Source: an uncultured Alphaproteobacteria bacterium (GTDB lineage: Bacteria > Pseudomonadota > Alphaproteobacteria > HIMB59). From it: a stretch of 64,000 nt of DNA. Numbering within the stretch: position 1 is the stretch's first letter; every line of letters begins with the position of its first letter. Below, one piece after another: positions 1 to 11,042 of this stretch. The stretch is taken from contig CACDTV010000002.1 in NCBI GenBank assembly GCA_902555695.1, positions 88,457 through 152,456 on the forward strand. Direction: 5' to 3'. A program made the position numbers and the translations under genes. The notes below the pieces were generated by a model. It had not been told where the DNA came from, searched no databases, and saw only the letters and a list, made by a program, of their open reading frames with translations.

Positions 1-356
1 AGGACTTCACATTCTGTAGCTGGTCCTAGAAGAATATTAAAATCTTTACAATTACCAATAACTCCTCCTAAATTTAAAATATGAATTTTGTCGTGTTTAT
101 TTAATTCAGTAGGAACAGAACCTGTCATTCCTGAGGAAGCAATTCTATTACCCAATGCACCAACGATAATATCTCCCTCAGTTAATTCAGTAATTCTTCC
201 AGAGACTAACTCCAATTTATTATAGTTTGGATTGACTGAAATTACTTTAACAGCAATTAATTGACCTTGATTACAATTAATTACATCTGAAATGCTCAAT
301 TCATCAATATTATTGATGTTTTTGAGAACAGAGCCTATTTTTTTTGTGTTAATCAT
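1..356 (-). CDS. Hypothetical protein, 3' part beyond window
   Basis: About 118 codons are visible from an ATG whose complement lies at 354-356; the rest runs off the left edge. The translation begins MINTKKIGSVLKNINNID and is mixed polar and hydrophobic, with no signal peptide or membrane segment. A glycine-rich stretch, GALGNRIASSGMTGSVP, around residues 65-82, and a second one, LNLGGVIG, look like conserved loops. I do not recognise the family. The gene lies 76 bases downstream of the aminotransferase gene on the same strand and could be co-transcribed with it. No clear Shine-Dalgarno sequence precedes the start. Confidence 0.6.
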   Translation of the reverse strand, partial: MINTKKIGSVLKNINNIDELSISDVINCNQGQLIAVKVISVNPNYNKLELVSGRITELTEGDIIVGALGNRIASSGMTGSVPTELNKHDKIHILNLGGVIGNCKDFNILLGPATECEV

Positions 357-432
357 CTTAAGGTTGGTTTTATATAATTATCAAGAATATAAGCAATATT
401 TTATTTAATTTGAAATATGATTAATAATTAGA

Positions 433-1620
433 CTAAAGCTTAAGATTACGTACGTTTTTAGCTGCCTGACGAATTCTTTGCTCGTTTTCAACCAGTCCTA
501 TCCGAACAAAACCCTCGCCATATTCGCCAAAAGCAATGCCAGGAGAAACAGCTACATCAGCTTTAATCATTAAATCTTTTGCAAATTTTAGAGATCCTTT
601 ATTTTGGTACTTTTTGGGGATTGGCGCCCATGCAAACATACTAGCTGAAGGACTAGGTATATCCCACCCAGACCTTGACATAGACTCAACTAAAACATCT
701 CGCCTGTTTCTATAAGTTGCTCGAATACTTGAGACACACGTTTGAGGACCATTAAGTGCTGTTGCTGCTGCAACTTGTACTGGTGTATAAGCACCATAGT
801 CTAAGTAAGATTTAATTTTTGTTAAGGCTTCAATTAGTTTTTTATTTCCAACGGCAAAACCTATTCTCCAACCAGCCATAGCGTAAGTTTTTGACATAGA
901 AGTAAATTCAACAGCAATTTCTTTAGCTCTATTTACTTGGAGAATTGACGGAGGTGGTTTCTTATCAAAGTATATCTCAGCATAAGCAAGATCTGATAAA
1001 ACATAAACATTATACTTCAAAGCCATCTTAACTATTTCTTTATAAAAATTTAAGTCAACTACCTGAGCTGTTGGATTAGATGGAAACGATACAATTAGAG
1101 CTACTGGAGATGGAGTGCTATTTCTTATAGATCGATCTAATCTTTCAAGATAAGTTTCAGGATCAAAAACTCCTTCTTTCATTGTCTGTAAATGTCTTAA
1201 TGATGCACCTGCTATAATAAATCCATAAGGATGTATAGGATATGAGGGGTTGGGAGAAATAATAATGTCTCCAGGTGTTGATATTGCTTGAGCTAAGTTA
1301 GCTAAGCCCTCTTTTGAGCCCAATGTTACAATTACTTCACTATCAGGATTTAATTTTACACCAAATCTTTTTTGATAATATTTTGCTTGAGCTTTTCTTA
1401 GCCCAGGTATTCCTTTACTGACTGAATATCTTCCAGTCCCAGGTTTATCTGTAACTTCTTTTAGTTTGTCTCTAATGTGTTTTGGTGTAGGCATATCAGG
1501 ATTACCCATGCCAAAATCAATTATATCTTTCCCATTTTTTCTAAGTTTAGCTTTGAGTTTATTTATCTCGCCAAAAATATAAGGTGGCAAACGTTCTATT
1601 CTATTAAATTTATCTTTCAC
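433..1620 (-). CDS. alaC: AlaC-like class I aminotransferase (glutamate-pyruvate type)
   Basis: A 395-residue fold-type I PLP aminotransferase, probably interconverting pyruvate/alanine and glutamate/2-oxoglutarate in the cytoplasm. The start RIERLPPYIFGEINKLK and the segment DIIDFGMGNPDMPTP closely resemble E. coli AlaC. PLP-binding features are SNPTAQ (N182), D210 with Y213 in SDLAYAEIY, and the Schiff-base lysine K244 in SMSKTYAMAGWR; the C-terminal arginine region is EGFVRIGL. The length matches the family. The first ATG fits the AlaC N-terminus. Related alphaproteobacterial enzymes are often annotated only as aspartate/alanine aminotransferase, so substrate preference is inferred. Confidence 0.85.
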   Translation of the reverse strand: MKDKFNRIERLPPYIFGEINKLKAKLRKNGKDIIDFGMGNPDMPTPKHIRDKLKEVTDKPGTGRYSVSKGIPGLRKAQAKYYQKRFGVKLNPDSEVIVTLGSKEGLANLAQAISTPGDIIISPNPSYPIHPYGFIIAGASLRHLQTMKEGVFDPETYLERLDRSIRNSTPSPVALIVSFPSNPTAQVVDLNFYKEIVKMALKYNVYVLSDLAYAEIYFDKKPPPSILQVNRAKEIAVEFTSMSKTYAMAGWRIGFAVGNKKLIEALTKIKSYLDYGAYTPVQVAAATALNGPQTCVSSIRATYRNRRDVLVESMSRSGWDIPSPSASMFAWAPIPKKYQNKGSLKFAKDLMIKADVAVSPGIAFGEYGEGFVRIGLVENEQRIRQAAKNVRNLKL

Positions 1621-1691
1621 AATTATAAAATAGTTTTTTTTATCAATATCTGAAGTATAAAAAAGAAATATATTAGTTAATTATATTAAAA

Positions 1692-3182
1692 CTAAAACAA
1701 TTTTGTATATTCCATCAACTCTTTATTGCCTATTTTGGTAAATAATCCTTGTCCATTATTTATGTAAACATCGTTATTACCTTTAACAAAATGATGCCCA
1801 TTTACCATAAAATCAATATGTCCATCAAAATTAACATCTAGTGGATGTATTGAGAGATACCAACCATTTTCATTATGACCAACTTCAGACTTTGGCCAAT
1901 TTTCTTTGTTAAATTTTGTTACACTATGAATTGAATGTTGCCAATATATAGAAAAATTACCATCACCATCATTTAGATAAGTAATTAAATAACCACCAAC
2001 ATAATTTAGACCAATAGTGGAACCAACAATGTCCATATCTCCATCGTTATCAACATCTGCAATCATAGTACCGACTGGATTACAAAGTGGAATTTTATCT
2101 TTAGTCTTAGTGTGATACCCCACATTCTTTATTTCTTTTGAGTTTTTAGTGTTCCATTTGTTGGAACCATCACCCCATAGAATTCTGATATTATGTCTTT
2201 CTTTATTTTTAGTGTTATGACCTGCCCAATTGTTGTGATAATTGAAGCAATCAGAGCTATGTCCCCCAGACAGTATATCTATATGGCCGTCTCCATTGAA
2301 GTCAGCATGCCTAGCTAAGAAACCGAACTGATTTGCACAAACGTTACTTTTCATTATGCCTTTACCGTCATTAATTAGACATAGCATTTCACCATTGCTT
2401 CCTTTCCAATCAACACTGGCAAGAATGATATCCAGGTCACCGTCTTTATCAAAATCACCCGCATCAGCTCGGTGTGAAAAATTACAAAATCTTTTGAACT
2501 TTTTATTATAGTCTGCTCCATTAATATGTGTAGCACTTGACTCTTTTAAAAAACCTTCAGGTTGTGATAAAAAATATGAGTGATACCCTCCACAACCTGT
2601 TCCAAAATCATTTACTGCTGCTGCCAAATATATGTCATCCCACCCATCACCATTAAAATCCGCGACAAGGGGTTGAGCTGTTCCACTTTGAATAAAAGGT
2701 AAATTGTCTTGTATGAGGCCTGTACCCCAAAAAGATTCATTACCTTTAGCTCTACCTGTTTTTGATTGACCAAGAATAATTTGATAATTGTGTTGAGTTA
2801 CTCCGGCTTCTGCTAAACAAGCTCCAGCGTTTTCATCAGCTTTACAAACATATATCCCAAGATTTGGATCTAACTTTTGTTTAAAATTCTTATCAAGATT
2901 AAGAACTGTTACAACATAATCCTGCACACCGTCTCTATTAAAATCACCAGTCGCTATAAAATCATGCAGAGTAAACCAAGGTTGTGATTTATCATAAGCT
3001 AATAATTTAGCAAGAAATTGATCTTTGAGAATTTTTTTAGGGATGAGCCATTTTTTTTTATCACTATTAGCCTCTCCCCATAAATATTTCTCATCAAATC
3101 CCTGACCTGCCTGAAATGGTAAAATATTATCAGCTTTAGCAAAACTAAAAATAAACAAAAAAACTACAATAAAATATTTCAT
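1692..3182 (-). CDS. Exported FG-GAP/VCBS calcium-repeat protein
   Basis: About 496 residues from the ATG at 3182. That start gives a classical signal peptide (MKYFIVVFLFIFSFAKA), so I prefer it to the in-frame TTG at 3200, which lies inside a direct repeat. The mature part carries six calcium-loop motifs of the FG-GAP type: FNRDGVQDYVV, DFNGDGWDDIY, DFDKDGDLDII, DFNGDGHIDIL, DVDNDGDMDIV and DVNFDGHIDFM. They are spaced as in a beta-propeller. Several cysteines suggest disulfides. Such proteins are usually periplasmic or surface exposed; no enzymatic domain is seen and the ligand is unknown. It lies just downstream of the duplicated guaA end. Confidence 0.8.
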   Translation of the reverse strand: MKYFIVVFLFIFSFAKADNILPFQAGQGFDEKYLWGEANSDKKKWLIPKKILKDQFLAKLLAYDKSQPWFTLHDFIATGDFNRDGVQDYVVTVLNLDKNFKQKLDPNLGIYVCKADENAGACLAEAGVTQHNYQIILGQSKTGRAKGNESFWGTGLIQDNLPFIQSGTAQPLVADFNGDGWDDIYLAAAVNDFGTGCGGYHSYFLSQPEGFLKESSATHINGADYNKKFKRFCNFSHRADAGDFDKDGDLDIILASVDWKGSNGEMLCLINDGKGIMKSNVCANQFGFLARHADFNGDGHIDILSGGHSSDCFNYHNNWAGHNTKNKERHNIRILWGDGSNKWNTKNSKEIKNVGYHTKTKDKIPLCNPVGTMIADVDNDGDMDIVGSTIGLNYVGGYLITYLNDGDGNFSIYWQHSIHSVTKFNKENWPKSEVGHNENGWYLSIHPLDVNFDGHIDFMVNGHHFVKGNNDVYINNGQGLFTKIGNKELMEYTKLF

Positions 3183-3188
3183 TTCTTT

Positions 3189-3209
3189 ATTCCCATTCAA
3201 TAGTAGATG
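3189..3209. repeat. Direct repeat, displaced guaA 3' end (att-like)
   Basis: These 21 bases match 3704-3724, the true 3' end of guaA, at 20 of 21 positions. On the minus strand they still spell Ser-Thr-Ile-Glu-Trp-Glu followed by an in-frame stop. The one difference is synonymous (GAA for GAG). Nothing else of guaA is present on this side. The arrangement is what an insertion at the guaA 3' end leaves at its far boundary. Confidence 0.8.
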
Positions 3210-3255
3210 CTAAAAATATCATTGTTTATCAACTATTTTAAAGCCATTTTTTAAA

Positions 3256-3277
3256 TTGTGTAAGTTTTGTGTAAGTT
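3256..3277. repeat. Perfect 11-bp tandem duplication
   Basis: The unit TTGTGTAAGTT occurs twice without a gap (3256-3266 and 3267-3277), ending at the stop codon of the small gene 3277-3705. It lies inside the segment bounded by the guaA-end repeats. It may be a simple slippage product or a binding site; the sequence alone does not tell. Confidence 0.7.
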
Positions 3278-3701
3278 TAATGACCATCATATTTCTTAAG
3301 TAGATTATCAAAATTTCTTATTTTCTTATAAACATTACTTTTTTTATCGTATTCAACTCTCCAAAAAGGAAAGTTGGGGCATTCAAGTTTTAAATATTTT
3401 GTTTCTATAAGTGAATAATCTATTGCCAATCTTAGAAATATACCAAAAGTTACTGGACAAGTATTGTCAGCTTTACTTTTTTTAGCCAACTTTAGTCTAA
3501 TATCTTTAAAGTTATACTTTTTGGTAGAGGGAGTTTTTTTAATAAATTTTATAATATCTTTTGGGGTTGATATGAGCATTAATTCTCCTTTTTTCATATC
3601 AGCAAAATTAAAATCTAATTTTTTAATTTTTGGTAAAAATTCTCTATTAAATTTCTTAAATGTTTTTAATTCATCAATTGATAATTTTGTAATATCTAAA
3701 T

Positions 3702-3705
<4 letters not shown>
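3277..3705 (-). CDS. Hypothetical protein, 142 aa, in the guaA-end insertion
   Basis: A basic, lysine-rich protein with no signal peptide or membrane helix. Its ATG (3703-3705) overlaps the guaA stop as ATGA, so it is probably translationally coupled to guaA; a GTG two codons upstream is also possible. Visible features are a helical N-terminus (LSIDELKTFKKFN) and a central stretch, CPVTFGIFLRLAIDYS, that looks conserved, followed by PFWRVEYDKK. I cannot assign a family. Base composition resembles the neighbours. It is the only gene between the two guaA-end repeats, so it may be cargo of a small inserted element. No integrase is present. Confidence 0.7.
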
Positions 3706-6724
<3,019 letters not shown>

Positions 6725-6746
6725 TTATATTAAAATCAAGATCTGA

Positions 6747-7091
6747 CTAGGATAGTTTTCTTCCGTCATTTAGACCAGCTTCATAGTCTAATGGGTCTAC
6801 ATCATCTAAGCACCCTAGGTTAATACCCATACCGTTTGGATCAGTTCTTCTATTGTGGTGAGTGTATATCCCGCAATGCTTGCAAAAAAAATGTTCAGCT
6901 AAGTTTAGATTAAATTGATAAAGAGATAGATCTTCTTTTCCCTTTAAAAGTTTAAAATTAGATTTAGGAACCATTATCATTTTTGCATTTTTTCTAATAC
7001 AAATGGAGCAATTGCATTGCATTATTTTTTCAAGATCAGAGTCAATCTCAAACTCAATAGCTTTACAGTGACACGATCCTTTATGAAGCAC
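6747..7091 (-). CDS. GFA/CENP-V domain zinc protein
   Basis: A 114-residue single-domain protein of the glutathione-dependent formaldehyde-activating (Gfa) fold. Zinc-ligand cysteines are evident: C7 and C9 in GSCHCKA, C26/C28/C31 in CNCSICIRK, and C70/C73 in FFCKHCGIYTHH. Some members act on S-hydroxymethyl-glutathione, but most have no proven reaction, so function is open. Its start overlaps the end of the alpha/beta hydrolase gene by 11 bases, and it would be the last gene of the metY-hydrolase-gfa unit. Confidence 0.85.
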   Translation of the reverse strand: MLHKGSCHCKAIEFEIDSDLEKIMQCNCSICIRKNAKMIMVPKSNFKLLKGKEDLSLYQFNLNLAEHFFCKHCGIYTHHNRRTDPNGMGINLGCLDDVDPLDYEAGLNDGRKLS

Positions 7092-7890
7092 GGCTATTTT
7101 CTTTAAAGAAATTTTTTAAAATATTTTTAGTTTCACTCGCCGTTTCTAAAATAGACATATGTCCAGACTCTTCTAAAACGACTGTTTTTGATCCCTCTAT
7201 ATTTGAAGCTAATTCTAGACCCACTTTTTTAGGAGTCATTTTATCATGTTTGCCTACGATACATAAAGTTGGGTGTTTAATACTTTTAGCAGCAGTTTCT
7301 CCATTAGTGTATTTATCGCAAGCATTGAAGTCTGCACCAAGCGTGCCGTCATTATTTGAAGATACCAACTGACCGCCCATACCTAAATGACTTAATCCTG
7401 GAACAGGATGGCCACCTTTATGACCTAAAGGTCCATGAACCCAATCCATCATAAGATCAACAGCTTTTTGATCTTTATTTAATGCTAAATCTAAAAGTTC
7501 AGTGTTCATCTTCATTGACATAGATCCATTGATTAGTGCAAGTAAATCTAATTTCTCAGGGTGTCTTTGTGCAAATTCTAATCCCACCAAACATCCCTGT
7601 GAATGACCGACGTACGATGCTTTATCAATTCCCAAAGATGTTAATAGGTCTGCAACCCAATCAGCCATCTCCTCAATCGTTTTTAATGGTGGTCCTTCGG
7701 AGTCACCATGGCCGGGTAGATCTACTGCAATTGTATTGTAACCATGAAATGCAAAGTATCTTGTTTGAAGCACCCATGTGACATGGCTCAGACCACTACC
7801 ATGAACAAATACAATCGAGGGTTGATTTTTATCTATTTCTCTTCCACTAGATGTATAATACGCCTCTTTTCCGTTAACTTTAAGCTTCAT
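7081..7890 (-). CDS. Alpha/beta hydrolase
   Basis: A 269-residue cytoplasmic hydrolase. The oxyanion-hole segment is VFVHGSGLSHVTW, the nucleophile elbow is GHSQG with S97, the acid is probably D216 in GKHDKMTP, and the base is H244 in ESGHMSILE. The intact triad implies esterase, lactonase or C-C hydrolase activity on an unknown small substrate. The gene overlaps the metY stop as ATGA and is itself overlapped by the Gfa-domain gene, so the three are probably one transcript. A role beside sulfur-amino-acid metabolism is only inference. Confidence 0.88.
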   Translation of the reverse strand: MKLKVNGKEAYYTSSGREIDKNQPSIVFVHGSGLSHVTWVLQTRYFAFHGYNTIAVDLPGHGDSEGPPLKTIEEMADWVADLLTSLGIDKASYVGHSQGCLVGLEFAQRHPEKLDLLALINGSMSMKMNTELLDLALNKDQKAVDLMMDWVHGPLGHKGGHPVPGLSHLGMGGQLVSSNNDGTLGADFNACDKYTNGETAAKSIKHPTLCIVGKHDKMTPKKVGLELASNIEGSKTVVLEESGHMSILETASETKNILKNFFKENSRAS

Positions 7891-9200
7891 TTAGAAGCAA
7901 CAAGTCTTGGCTTTTGAGATGCTCTGAAACCATTTTCAAAGTCATTAATAATGTCATCCATGTCTTCCAAGCCAACAGAAAAACGTATCATATCTTCAGT
8001 TAAACCTGCCAACTCTAATGATTTTTTATCCATTTGAGAGTGAGTTGCAGATGCTGGATGAATAACTAGTGATTTTGCGTCACCAACGTTAGCTAAATGT
8101 GAAGTTAGTTTTAAAGAGTTTATAAATGCGTGACCAGCTTCTTTGCCTCCCTTAATTCCAAAAGCTATCATTGAGCCAGCACCCTTAGGCATTAATTTTG
8201 CAGCAACTTTATGATCAGGGTGATCCGGTAAACTTGGATGATTTACCCAAGAAACACTTGGATTGTTACTTAAGTAATCAACCATTATTTTAGTATTGGA
8301 TAAATGCTTTTCCATTCTCACTGAAAGAGTTTCTATTCCTATTAAAATATTAAATGCATTTGTTGGACTCATACATGGACCAAAGTCTCTCATGCCCTCT
8401 GCCCTTGCTCTCATAGTGAATGCTGCTGGACCAAATTCTTCAGCAAAAGAAAGACCGTGATAACCATCATATGGTTCAGTCATTGTTGGAAACTTATCTC
8501 CCTTAGTCCAATCAAAGTCACCCTTTTCAACAATTATACCACCCATTGAAGTGCCATGACCTGCCATCCATTTTGTTAGAGAGTGTGTGATTATATCTGC
8601 TCCTAATTCAAAGAGATTACACAAATATGGTGTGTTAAATGTTCCATCGACCATTAAAGGAATACCGGCTTCTTTTGCTATTTTGGAAATTTCAGGTAAA
8701 TCCATAATTTCTATGCCAGGATTACCAATCAACTCACCCCAAATACATTTTGTATTTGGTTGAATTGCTTTTTTAAAACCCTCTGTGTCTCTAGGCTTGA
8801 CAAAAGTTGTTTCAATACCAAATCTTTTTAAAGTTAGTCTCAGTAAGTTAAAAGAGCCTCCATACAATTGCGATGAGGAAACTATATGATCACCTGCACT
8901 ACAAATATTTAGAAGAGCTAGCATCATTGCGCTCATACCAGAGGCAGTAGCTAAAGCAGCAGAGCCACCTTCTAAAGCTGCAACTCTTTCTTCAAGAACA
9001 GATATAGTTGGGTTGGATATTCTACTATAGATATGTCCGCCCTCCTCTAAATTAAATAAAGCAGCCGCATGATCTGCATCTTGGAATAAATATGATGTTG
9101 TTTGATATATTGGAACGGCACGGGAGCCAAAATTTTTATCTGGCTGATGCCCACTATGTAAAGTTTTAGTGTTAAACTTATATGTTTTTGGATCGGTCAT
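7887..9200 (-). CDS. metY: O-acetylhomoserine sulfhydrylase
   Basis: A PLP enzyme of the Cys/Met metabolism family that makes homocysteine from O-acetylhomoserine and sulfide, a direct sulfhydrylation route to methionine. About 437 residues from the ATG at 9200; an in-frame ATG at 9215 adds five residues and cannot be excluded. Diagnostic features are TLHSGHQPD near the start, RISNPT, the long insertions typical of MetY (length about 430, against about 390 for MetB/MetC), and the PLP lysine in HSLTKWMAGHG. No Shine-Dalgarno sequence is obvious; the 87-base leader holds two small hairpins. Confidence 0.9.
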   Translation of the reverse strand: MTDPKTYKFNTKTLHSGHQPDKNFGSRAVPIYQTTSYLFQDADHAAALFNLEEGGHIYSRISNPTISVLEERVAALEGGSAALATASGMSAMMLALLNICSAGDHIVSSSQLYGGSFNLLRLTLKRFGIETTFVKPRDTEGFKKAIQPNTKCIWGELIGNPGIEIMDLPEISKIAKEAGIPLMVDGTFNTPYLCNLFELGADIITHSLTKWMAGHGTSMGGIIVEKGDFDWTKGDKFPTMTEPYDGYHGLSFAEEFGPAAFTMRARAEGMRDFGPCMSPTNAFNILIGIETLSVRMEKHLSNTKIMVDYLSNNPSVSWVNHPSLPDHPDHKVAAKLMPKGAGSMIAFGIKGGKEAGHAFINSLKLTSHLANVGDAKSLVIHPASATHSQMDKKSLELAGLTEDMIRFSVGLEDMDDIINDFENGFRASQKPRLVASK

Positions 9201-9237
9201 ATGAAAATATAACATAGATTTTTTAATGAAAGTAATA

Positions 9238-9280
9238 GAAAAAAAGTCTCAGTTTTGAGGTTTATGTAGAAAAGACATAA
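9238..9280 (-). terminator. Two small hairpins between GH13 gene and metY, possible weak terminator
   Basis: Read on the minus strand, a six-base-pair hairpin (complement of 9262-9267 and 9275-9280) is followed by a four-base-pair hairpin (9248-9251 with 9256-9259). The second leads into a run of seven U. This could end the glucosylglycerate unit weakly or be part of the metY leader. The stems are short, so the call is tentative. Confidence 0.3.
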
Positions 9281-9287
9281 TCTCTAA

Positions 9288-11042
9288 TTAATAATTTGTA
9301 ATCCACATGGTTTGATAGGCCTTTAGAGTAATAGTTGATTTTATATCAATGATTATCTCATTAGAAATTAAATCCCACCATTCATTTGATGCTATTAGAT
9401 TTAATTCTGACAAATCTAAATATTGGAACACATTAGTTACATTACTTACACAAAATATCGACTGTCTTTTATCATGACTCTGTCTCCAAAAACCAAAAAA
9501 GTTCTTACCTAAATTAAATGTAAATTGTGTAGCATTCGGATGAAATGCAGATTGGTTTTTTCTAATTTCAATTAATTTTGATAATTGATTATATATTTTT
9601 GAATTAAAAGTATCAGTATTTGCAAGTAATCCATCAATTTCATCATACTTCCAAGATCTTCTATTTATAGATCTATGACTTTTTGTTTGCTCTAGTTTTT
9701 CATAGTCATTTGTAGAGCCCAAAATACTATGTATGTAAATAGCTGGTATTCCCTCGAGTCCTAGCATTATTGCATGGCAACAAATAAACCTTTCAATTTG
9801 CAAATGATCACTTCCTTGAAATGTTCCTTTCATAGCATCTATGAGTGAAATATTTATTTCATAGACAGTCTCGGTGTTGTCTGTTTTTTTTCTTTTGGTA
9901 GTTTTTGCTCCAAAATCAGTCATGATATCGACTAAGTTATTTCTCTCTTTTTCTGTTAAAATTCCCTCTGTCGGTCTCAGGCCAATACCATCATGAGAAG
10001 CTATAAAATTAAAATAAGATGTATGATCTTTTGCAGGAGGCATGCCCATTGACCATTTACGTAGAGCTGTGCTATCACCCATCACAAGAGTCCATAGTAG
10101 CAAGGGTGGTAAAGCAAAGTTGTATACAGCATTTGCTTCATCGTTTTCTCCGAAATAACTAAGATTTTCTAAATTGGGTAAATTTGTTTCAGTTATAAGT
10201 AAAGTATTTTTACTAAATGCATTGAGAAGTGTTCTCATTAATTTCACAACTTCATGAGTCTGTGGTAAATTTAGACAGTTGGTGTCGTGTTCTTTCCAAA
10301 GGAAAGCAATGGCATCTAATCTAAATACTCTAACACCATTTTTTAGATATAAATGAATTAACTTAATGAAGAAAAATAAAACCTCAGGATTTTTAAAATT
10401 AAAGTCAACTTGATCGTGGCTAAAAGTACACCATAAATAATAAATTTCTTTATTAATTTCAAATTCTCTAAAAAGATCTGAGCTTCTAGGGCGAACAACT
10501 TGGTCATAACCTTGTTTGTCTTTAAGTTTTATAAAAAAATTTTGTGTTTCAGCTTTATTATCAATAAAAGATTTAAAATATTTACTTTCTATAGATGCAT
10601 GATTAATAACAATGTCACTCATTATCCTAAAATTTTTTGATAGTGATTTAATATCTTTCCAATAACCTAAATCAGACCTTACTTCTTCATAATCAGTTAT
10701 AGAAAATCCATCATCTGAACTGTAAGGAAAAAAAGGTAGAATGTGCAAATTGTTGAATTGTTTTTTACAATACTTGTCTAAGAACTTGCTTAGAGTTTTT
10801 AATTTATTATTTTTTTCTTCATATATTGAGTCACCATACGTAATTAAGAAAACATCTTTTTGAGACCAATTTGGTTCAGAAATACCTAGGTCTTTATTTT
10901 GAAACAAATCAAGAACTCTATTAATTAATTTTAAAATTTCATTTTGATCTAATATATCCTTGTAAATTATTTGAAAATGAATGTTTAGATTATTTTTTAA
11001 TTCTTCTTGCACTTTAGGTGTTATCTTCCATGACGGCATCAT
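9288..11042 (-). CDS. GH13_18 phosphorylase, probably glucosylglycerate phosphorylase
   Basis: A 584-residue sucrose-phosphorylase-like enzyme (GH13 subfamily 18). Catalytic residues are present: nucleophile D243 in VFRLDAIAFLWKE, acid/base E285 in ITETNLP, and transition-state aspartate D351 in ASHDGIG. The run RLDAIAFLWKE through LPQTHEVVKLMR resembles the YcjM-type glucosylglycerate phosphorylases more than true sucrose phosphorylases. The expected reaction is glucosylglycerate + Pi to glucose-1-phosphate + D-glycerate. The neighbours make the same solute and phosphorylate glycerate, which supports this choice. It starts with ATG ATG, overlapping the glycosyltransferase gene by 29 bases. 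Confidence 0.8.
   Translation of the reverse strand: MMPSWKITPKVQEELKNNLNIHFQIIYKDILDQNEILKLINRVLDLFQNKDLGISEPNWSQKDVFLITYGDSIYEEKNNKLKTLSKFLDKYCKKQFNNLHILPFFPYSSDDGFSITDYEEVRSDLGYWKDIKSLSKNFRIMSDIVINHASIESKYFKSFIDNKAETQNFFIKLKDKQGYDQVVRPRSSDLFREFEINKEIYYLWCTFSHDQVDFNFKNPEVLFFFIKLIHLYLKNGVRVFRLDAIAFLWKEHDTNCLNLPQTHEVVKLMRTLLNAFSKNTLLITETNLPNLENLSYFGENDEANAVYNFALPPLLLWTLVMGDSTALRKWSMGMPPAKDHTSYFNFIASHDGIGLRPTEGILTEKERNNLVDIMTDFGAKTTKRKKTDNTETVYEINISLIDAMKGTFQGSDHLQIERFICCHAIMLGLEGIPAIYIHSILGSTNDYEKLEQTKSHRSINRRSWKYDEIDGLLANTDTFNSKIYNQLSKLIEIRKNQSAFHPNATQFTFNLGKNFFGFWRQSHDKRQSIFCVSNVTNVFQYLDLSELNLIASNEWWDLISNEIIIDIKSTITLKAYQTMWITNY

Noticed and set aside
9201..9287. SAM-II or SAM-V riboswitch upstream of metY
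   Set aside because: The expected conserved core (AUAAA.GCUAA-like strand and matching pseudoknot) is not visible, so only generic hairpins are reported.
9288..11042. True sucrose phosphorylase
   Set aside because: The loop after the nucleophile resembles the YcjM-like glucosylglycerate group, and no sucrose transport or synthesis gene is nearby.
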